Assembly (NCBI GenBank): GCA_005405945.1
Contig: BJHW01000001.1
Coordinates: 4,588,001-4,652,000 of the forward strand
DNA from: Streptomyces violaceusniger
GTDB taxonomy: Bacteria; Actinomycetota; Actinomycetes; Streptomycetales; Streptomycetaceae
Reading direction: 5' to 3'
Length of the DNA: 64,000 nucleotides
Every line of letters starts with the position of its first letter. The first letter of the stretch is position 1. Made by a program: the position numbers and the translations under genes. This document shows, piece after piece, positions 52,567-61,500 of the stretch. The notes under the pieces were generated by a model that was not told the origin of the DNA, did not search any database, and saw only the letters and a program-made list of their open reading frames with translations.

Positions 52567-55500
52567 TCAGGACCTTCCGAATTCATTGTTGATGATGTCG
52601 AAGATGTCTTCGGCGGAGGCGGAGTCGAGGTCGAGTTCATCGTCGTCGGCGCCGTCGGCGCCGACCGCGCTCTCACTCTCGTTCCAGGTCCGCAACAGCG
52701 CTTCGAGGCGCGCGGTGACCCGCTCGCGTTCCGTCGCGTCGTCGGAGACGTTGGAAAGGGCGAATTCCAGCTTGTCGATTTCGGCGAGTACCGGGAGTCC
52801 GGGGGTGGTGTCCTCGCCGAGCAGGTCGGCGCGCAGCACACCGGCGAGCGCACTGGGCGTCGGGTGGTCGAAGACCAGCGTGGCGGTGAGCTGGAGCCCG
52901 GTGGCCGCGCCCAGCCGGTTGCGGAGTTCGACGGCGGTGAGCGAGTCGAAGCCCAGCTCCTTGAAGGCCCGGCCCGCCTGGACGGCCGTGGTGTCGTCGT
53001 GTCCGAGGACGGCGGCTACCTCCGTACGGACGAGGTCGAGCAGGGCCTTCTCGGCCTCGGGCCCGGTGAGGCCCGCGAGCCGCTGCCGCAGGGACTCCGC
53101 CGGTGCCTCGGCCGTGCCGCCGCCCGCGCCCTCCGCCGGGTCCGCCGCGAGGGCCGCGCGGACCTCGGGCAGATCGGCGATGAGCGGACGGGGGCGGGCC
53201 GCGGCGAAGGCGGGGGCGAAGCGGCCCCAGTCGACGTCGGCCACGGCCACGGCGGTCTCGTTCCGGTCCAGCGCCTGCTGGAGTGCGGCGATGGCGGAGT
53301 GCGGGGCCATCGTCGGCAATCCGCGGCGGCGCAGCTGCTCGGCCGCCTCGTCGTCGGCGACGAGCCCGCCGTCCGCCCACGGGCCCCAGGCCACCGAGGT
53401 GGCGGCCAGGCCACGGGCCCGGCGCTGTTCGGCCAGCGCGTCGAGGAAGGCGTTTCCGGCCGCGTACGCGCCCTGGCCGCCACTGCCCCACACCCCGGCG
53501 ATCGAGGAGAAGAGCACGAAGGCGTCCAGCTCCGTGTCGCCGAGCAGCGCGTCCAGATGGGCCGCGCCCGCCACCTTGGCGGCCACCACCTCGGCGACAT
53601 CGGCCGGGGTGGTCTCCGCGACCGGTGCGAACTGCCCGGCGCCCGCCGTGTGCACGACCGCCGTGAGCGGGTGCTGGGGGTGGTCGTCGCGGATCCGGGC
53701 CAGCAGCCCGGCCACCGCGTCCCGGTCGGTGACATCGCAGGCGGCGACGGTCACCTGGGCGCCGGACGCGGCGAGTTCGTCGCGCAGCTCGGTGGCACCG
53801 GGGGCGTCGGGGCCGCGGCGGCTGGTGAGCACCAGATGCTCGGCGCCGTTCTCCGCCAGCCAGCGGGCCACATGGGCGCCCAGCGCGCCGGTGCCGCCGG
53901 TGACCAGGACCGTGCCACGCGGCCGCCACGGCGCCCCGGTGGCCGGGGCGCGCTCGGCGCGGGCGAGGCGGCGGGCCAGGACTCCGGCCGTACGGATCGC
54001 CAGCTGGTCCTCGTCGCCGTCGGCGTGTCCGCCGAGCACACCGGCCAAGCGGTCGGCGGCCCGTTCGTCGAGCGTCGCGGGCAGGTCGATCAGACCGCCC
54101 CAGCGCTCGGGGTGCTCCAGCGCGACCACCCGGCCCAGGCCCCAGACCTGCGCCTGCGCGGCGCTGCCGACCGGCTCCGATGCGGCGGTGGCGACGGCGC
54201 CGGTGGTGGCGCACCACAGCGGCGCGTCCAGGCCCGCGTCCCCGAGTGCCTGCACCAGCACTCCGGTGCGCAGCAGCCCGGTGGGCACGGCGGGGTGGTC
54301 GGGGTGCGCCCGCTCGTCCCAAGCGAGCAGCGACAGCACCCCGTGCACGGGCTCGTCGGCCGCCGCCCGGCGGATCCGCTCGGCCAGCGCCTCCCGGTCG
54401 AGGTCCGCGCCGTCGGCCGCGATGCGCCGGATGTCGGCGCCCCGGTCGGCCAGCGCGGCCACGACCCGCCGCACGGCGTCGGCGTGACCCGCGGGGGCGG
54501 CCGGTTCGGCGACCAGCCAGACGCCGGGGGCGGCGGCGAGCCGGGGCTCCTCCAGCGGCTTCCAGGTGACGCGGTAGCGCCAGCCGTCGAGCGCGGACCG
54601 CTCGCGCTCCCGGCGCCGCCACGCGGACAGCGCCGGGAGCAGCGCGCTGAGCGGCTGGTCCACGTCGATGCCCACGGCGTCCGACAGCGAGGCGAGGTCA
54701 TCGCTCTCGACCGCCTCCCAGAACCGGGCCCCGGCGGTGTCGTCGGCCGTGGCCTCCTGGCCGGGCGTGGGGTGCGGGGTGCCCTCGAGCCAGTAGCGCC
54801 GCCGCTGGAACGCGTACGTGGGCAGCTCGACGCGGCGGGCGCCGGTCCCGGCGAACAGCGCCTCCCAGTCCAGCGCCGCGCCCCGGACGTGCAGCGTGGC
54901 GAGGGCGGCGGTCAGCGTCTCCGTCTCGGGACGCCCGGCGCGCAGCACGGGCACGAAGGCCACGTCCTCGGCGCCCTCGTCCCCGGCGGTGACGCAGTCC
55001 TGCGCCATGGCGGACAGCACCCCGTCCGGGCCCAACTCGACGTAGGTGGTGACGCCCTGGGCCTCCAGTGCGCGGACCCCGTCGAGGAAGCGGACGGCGT
55101 GGCGGACGTGGCGCACCCAGTAGTCGGCGGCCATGCCCAGCTCGTCGGAGATCCGCTGTCCGGTGACGGTGGAGACGATCGGGATGCGCGGCGCGTGGTA
55201 GGTCAGCCCCTCGGCGACCTTGCGGAACTCGGCGAGCATGCCGTCCATCAGCGGGGAGTGGAAGGCGTGGCTCACGGTGAGCCGCTTGGTCTTGCGGCCC
55301 CGCGCCTCGAAACCGGCCGCGATCTCCAGCGCCGCGTCCTCATCACCGGCGATGACCACGGAGGTCGGACCGTTGAGCGCGGCTATCGAGACGCGCTCGG
55401 TGAGCAGCGGTTCGACCTCGTCCTCCGCCGCCTGGAGCGCGATCATCGCGCCACCGGAGGGCAGTTGCTGCATCAGCCGGCCGCGCGCGGCCACCAGCGT

Positions 55501-58500
55501 GGCGGCGTCCTCCAGCGACAGCACCCCGGCCACGTGTGCGGCGGCCAGCTCGCCGATGGAGTGCCCGGCCAGGACGTCCGGCCGCAGCCCGGCGGCCTCG
55601 GCCAGCCGGAACAGCGCCACCTCGACGGCGAACAGCGCGGGCTGGGTGAACCCGGTCCGGTCCAGCGGCTCCTTGTCGTCCCCGAACAGCACGTCGTACA
55701 GCGGGAGTTCGAGGTGCCGGTCCAGCTCGGCGCAGACCGCGTCCAGCGCCTCCGCGAAGACGGGGCTGGCCTCGTACAGCTCACGGCCCATGCCGAGCCG
55801 CTGGCTGCCCTGGCCGGTGAAGAGCACGGCGGTGCGGCCCTCCACGGGCACGCCCCGGACCAGCTGCGCGGCAAACTCGCCGCGCGCGAGGGCGGTCAGC
55901 CCCGCGAGCAGCCGGTCCCGGTCCGGGCCGAGGACCACCGCGCGGTGCTCCAGGGCGGACCGGGTGGTGGCCAGCGAATACGCCACGTCCACCAGCGAGT
56001 GCGCCACGTCCACCGCGTCCGGTCCGGCCTCGGCCTCGAGGTGGGCGCGCAGCCGCTCGGCCTGGGCGCGCAGCGCGTCCTCGCCCTTGGCCGACAGCGG
56101 CCAGGCCACCACATCGGGCCGGACGAGCGGGTGCCGCGGGGCGGCTTCCTCGGCGGCCTCGTCGTGGACCGGTGCCTGCTCCAGCACCGTATGGGCGTTG
56201 GTGCCGCTGAAGCCGAACGAGGAGACGCCCGCGCGGCGCGGACGGCCGGTCTCCGGCCACGCCACCTGCTCGGTCAGCAGCGACACCGCGCCCGCCGACC
56301 AGTCCACGTGCGGCGACGGCTCGTCCACGTGCAGGGTGCGCGGCAGCACACCGTGGCGCATGGCCAGCACCATCTTGATGACACCCGCGACACCGGCCGC
56401 GGCCTGGGTGTGGCCGATGTTGGACTTGATGGCGCCCAGCCACAGCGGCCGCTCCGCGTCCCGCTCCTGGCCGTAGGTGGCCAGCAGCGCCTGCGCCTCG
56501 ATCGGGTCGCCGAGCCGGGTGCCGGTGCCGTGGGCCTCGACCGCGTCCACCTCGGCGGCGGACAGGCCCGCACCGGCCAGCGCCTGGCGGATGACGCGCT
56601 GCTGGGCGGGGCCGTTGGGCGCGGTCAGACCGTTGGAGGCGCCGTCCTGGTTGATGGCCGAGCCACGGACGAGCGCCAGCACCGGGTGGCCGTTGCGGCG
56701 GGCGTCCGACAGCCGCTCCACGAGCAGCATGCCGACGCCCTCGCCCCAGCCGGTGCCATCGGCCCCGGCCGCGAACGCCTTGCAGCGGCCGTCCGGGGCC
56801 AGCCCGCGCTGGCGGCTGAACTCGATGTACGCGCCGGGGCTCGACATGACCGTCACACCGCCCGCGAGCGCGAGCGAGCACTCGCCCTGGCGCAGCGCCT
56901 GGATCGCCCAGTGCAGCGCCACCAGCGACGACGAGCACGCCGTGTCCACGGTGACCGCAGGGCCCTCCAGACCGAAGGTGTACGCGAGCCGGCCGGACAC
57001 CACGCTGGCCGCGTTGCCCGTGCCGAGATAGCCCTCGACACCCGCGGGGACGGTGTGCAGCGAGGCGTCGTAGTCCTGCCCGTTGGAGCCGACGAACACC
57101 CCGGCGGACGTGCCGCGCAGCGCGGCCGGGTCGATGCCCGCGCGCTCGAACGCCTCCCAGGAGGTCTCCAGCAGCAGCCGCTGCTGCGGGTCCATGGCGA
57201 GGGCCTCACGCGGCGAGATCCCGAAGAACGCGGCGTCGAAGTGGCCCGCGTCGTAGAGGAATCCGCCCTCGCGTGCGTAGAAGGTGCCACGGGTGTCCGG
57301 GTCCGGGTCGTAGAGCGCGTCCAGGTCCCAGCCGCGGTCGGCCGGGAACTCGGCGATCGCGTCCCCGCCCGCGGTGAGCAGCTGCCACAGCTCCTCGGGC
57401 GACCGCACCCCGCCCGGGAAGCGGCAGCTCATGGCGACGATGGCGATCGGGTCGTCATCGGCCGCCGCCGTCACGGCCGTGGGGTGTGTGGGCTCGATGG
57501 CGGTGCTGGTCCCGATGAGTTCGCTTCGCAGATAGGTCGCGAGGGCGGAGGCCGTCGGGTAGTCGAAGACCAGGGTGGCGGGCAGCTGGACACCGCTGGC
57601 GGCACCGAGCCGGTTGCGCAGCTCGACGGCGGTCAGCGAGTCGAAGCCCAGCTCGCCGAAGGCCCGGTCGGCGCCGATGGACTCGGAGCCGTCGTGTCCC
57701 AGCACCGCGGCCACCTGCGTACGGACCAGGTCCAGCAGCAGCCGGTCCCGCTCCGCCTCGCCCAGCCCGGCCAGCCGGGCGGCGAGCGAGGAGCCGTCGG
57801 CCGCGGGGGCGGTGGCGGTGGCCTCCGCCGCCGCGCGGATCTCCGGGAGGTCCGCGAGCAGACGGCTGGGCCGTGCGGCGGTGAAGTCCGGTGCGAACCG
57901 GTCCCAGTCGATGTCCGCGACGGTGACCACCGCGTCGTCGAGGTCGAGCGCCCGCTGGAGCGCGCCGATCGCCAACTCCGCGTCCATCGGCGGCAGTCCG
58001 CCGCGCCGCAGACGCTGCTCCAGCGCCCCGTCCGTGGCCATCCCGCCCTCGGCCCACGGGCCCCAGGCGATCGAGGTGGCGGGCAGGCCCTGGGCGCGCC
58101 GCCGCTCGGCCAGCGCGTCCACGTAAGCGTTCGCGGCCGCGTAGTTGCCCTGTCCGGCGGCGCCGAACGTGCCACTGATCGAGGAGAACAGCACGAAGGC
58201 CGACAGCTCCCGGTCGCGCGTCAGCTCGTCGAGATGGGCCGCGGCGGCCGCCTTGGCGCGCAGGACGCCGGTGAAGCGCTCGGGGGTGAGCGAGTCCAGT
58301 ACGCCGTCGTCCAGCACCCCGGCCGTGTGCACCACACCGGTCAGCGGCAGCTCGGCCGGGATGTCGGCGAGGAGCCGCGCGAGCGCGTCCCGGTCGGCCA
58401 CATCACACGCGGCGATCGTCACCCGCGCGCCGGAGGCGGCGAGTTCATCGCGCAGCTCGGCGGCGCCGGGGGCGTCGAGGCCACGGCGGCCGGCGAGCAG

Positions 58501-61500
58501 CACATGTTCGGCGCCGCCCGCGACCAGCCAGCGGGCCACCTGCGCGCCCAGCGCGCCCGTACCGCCGGTGACCAGGGTCGTACCGGCGCCCGGGGTCCAG
58601 GAGCCGCTGGGGGACGCGGGCGCGGAGGCCCGGACAAGACGGCGCGCGAACACGCCCGACGCCCGCACCGCCACCTGGTCCTCGCCACCGCCCCCGGAGA
58701 TGACACCGGCACCGGAGATGACACCGGCACCAGAACCGGCCAGCACCTCCACGAGCCGTCCCAGCGCACGCTCGTCGGCCGTCTCCGGGAGGTCGACCAG
58801 ACCGCCCCAGCGCTCGGGCACCTCCAGCGCGGCCACCCGGCCCAGACCCCACAGTTGCGACTGCGCGGGGCTGACCGTTCCATCCGAACGGCCCACGGCC
58901 ACCGCACCCCGCGTGGCCACCCACAGCGGCGCGCCGATGCCCGCGTCGCCCAGGGCCTGCGTCAGCGCGGCCGTCCGCAGCAGCACATCGCCGCCGCCAT
59001 CGCCATCGCCACTGCCGTCGCTGTCCGCGAGGGCCAGCAGGGAGAGCACACCGCCGGTCACGGGCGCGTCGCCGATGGCCCCGGCCAGCCGCTCGGCCAC
59101 CGTGGCGCGGTCGTCGTCGGCGGTCAGCTCGACGCGGCGCACGTCGAGGCCACGGTCGTTCAGCATCCGTACGGCACCCGCGACCCAGGCGTCCTCGGCC
59201 GCCTCGGCCGGTATCACCACGAGCCAGCCGCCGGTCAGGGACGCGGCGGAGCGGTCGGTGACCGGCTTCCACGACACCCGGTAGCGCCAGCCGTCCACCG
59301 TCGAACGCTCCGACTGCTGCCGCCGCCACGACGACAGCGAGGGCAGCAGGGCCTCCAGCGCGCCGTTGTCCTCGGTGTCCAGGTTCAGGGTCTCGGCGAG
59401 CGAGGCCAGGTCCGCACGCTCGACGGCCTCCCAGAAGCGGGCGTCGACGGCGTTCTGAGCCGTGGCCCCGGGGGTGGCGGTGGCCGTCCGCACGTCCAGC
59501 CAGTAGCGCCGCCGCTGGAAGGCGTACGTCGGCAGCTCCACGCGCCGCGCGCCGGTTCCGGCGTAGAACGCCTCCCAGTCCGGGGCGGACCCCCGGGTGT
59601 GCAGGGTGGCGAGGGCGGTGGTGACGGCCTCGGCCTCGGGGCGGCCACCGCGCAGGGCGGCGACGAAGCCCGCCGTGTCGCCTTCGGCGAGGCAGTCCTG
59701 GCCCATGGCGGAGAGCACGCCGTCGGGGCCGAGTTCGAGGTAGGTGGTGACGCCCTGGGCTTCCAACGTCCGCACACCGTCGAGGAAGCGCACGGCCTCG
59801 CGGACGTGGCGCACCCAGAACCCGGGGGTCGTGATCTCCTCGGCGGAGACGACGTCCCCGGTGAGGTTGGAGACGATCGGGATGCGCGGGGCCGCGTACG
59901 TCAGACCCTGCGCCACCTCCCGGAAGGCGTCCAACATGCCGTCCATACGCGGCGAGTGGAACGCGTGGCTGACCGTGAGCCGCTTGGTCTTCCGACCCTG
60001 CGCCTCGAAACCGGAAGCGATCTCCAGCGCCGCGTCCTCATCACCCGCGATGACCACGGAGGTCGGACCGTTGAGCGCGGCGAGCGAGACGCGCTCGGTG
60101 AGCAGCGGTTCGACCTCGTCCTCCGCCGCCTGCACCGCGATCATCGCGCCGCCCTCGGCAAGCTCCTGCATCAGCCGCCCGCGCGCCGCCACCAGCTTCG
60201 CCGCGTCCGCCAGCGACAACACACCCGCCACATGCGCGGCGGCCAGCTCACCGATCGAATGCCCGGAGAGGAAGTCCGGCGTCAGCCCCCACGCCTCGAC
60301 GAGCCGGAACAGCGCCACCTCAACCGCGAACAACGCGGGCTGGGTGAACCCCGTCTGATCCAGCGCCTCCGCATCGTCCCCGAACACCACGGTCTTCAGC
60401 GGCCGTTCCAGATGTGCGTCCAGCGCGTCGCACACCGCGTCGAACGCCTCCGCGAACACCGGGTAGGCGTCGTACAGCTCACGTCCCATCCCCAGCCGCT
60501 GACTGCCCTGACCGGTGAACAGGAACGCCAGCTTCCCAGCCACCGGCGAGCCCTGCACCAGGCCCGTGGCCGGTTCGCCGGAGGCCAGCGCCTCCAGGGC
60601 GCGCAGGAAGCCCTCGCGGCCGTCGGCCACCAGCACCGCGCGGTCCTCGAAGACGGTGCGCCCGGCGGCGAGGGTGTAGCCGATGGCGGTCAGGTCCACG
60701 TCCTCGTCGGCGGCGCGCAGCCGGTCGCGCAGGCGGCGGGCCTGGTCGCGCAGCGCGTCACCGCCCACGGCCGACAGCGGCCACGGCAGCACCGGCGGTA
60801 CGGCGGACGGCCGCGCCGCCGCCTCCTCGCGGCCCTCGGCGGCCGGCGGCTGCTCGATGATGGTGTGCGCGTTGGTGCCGCTGATGCCGAACGACGACAC
60901 ACCGGCGCGGCGCGGACGGCCGGTCTCCGGCCACTCCATCGGCTCGGTCAGCAGCGAGACCGCGCCGTCCTCCCAGTCGACGTTCGGGGAGGGCGCGTCC
61001 ACGTGCAGCGTTCGCGGCAGCACACCGTGCCGCATGACCATCACCATCTTGATGATGCCCGCGACACCGGCGGCGGCCTGCGTGTGGCCGATGTTGGACT
61101 TGATGGACCCCAGCCACAGCGGCCGGTCGGCCTCCCGCTCCTGGCCGTACGTCGCCAGCAGCGCCTGCGCCTCGATCGGGTCACCCAGCGTCGTACCCGT
61201 GCCGTGTGCCTCGACCACGTCCACATCGCCGCTCGTCAGCCCGGCGGTGGCCAGCGCCTGCCGGATGACGCGCTGCTGGGACGGACCGTTGGGCGCCGTC
61301 AGGCCATTGCTCGCGCCGTCCTGGTTGATGGCCGAGCCCCGGACCACCGCCAGCACCGGGTGGCCGTTGCGCCGCGCGTCCGACAGCCGCTCCACGAGCA
61401 GCATGCCCGCGCCCTCGGCCCAGCCCGTGCCGTCCGCCGACGCCGCGAACGACTTGCACCGGCCGTCCGTGGCCAGGCCGCGCTGACGGCTGAAGTCGAT

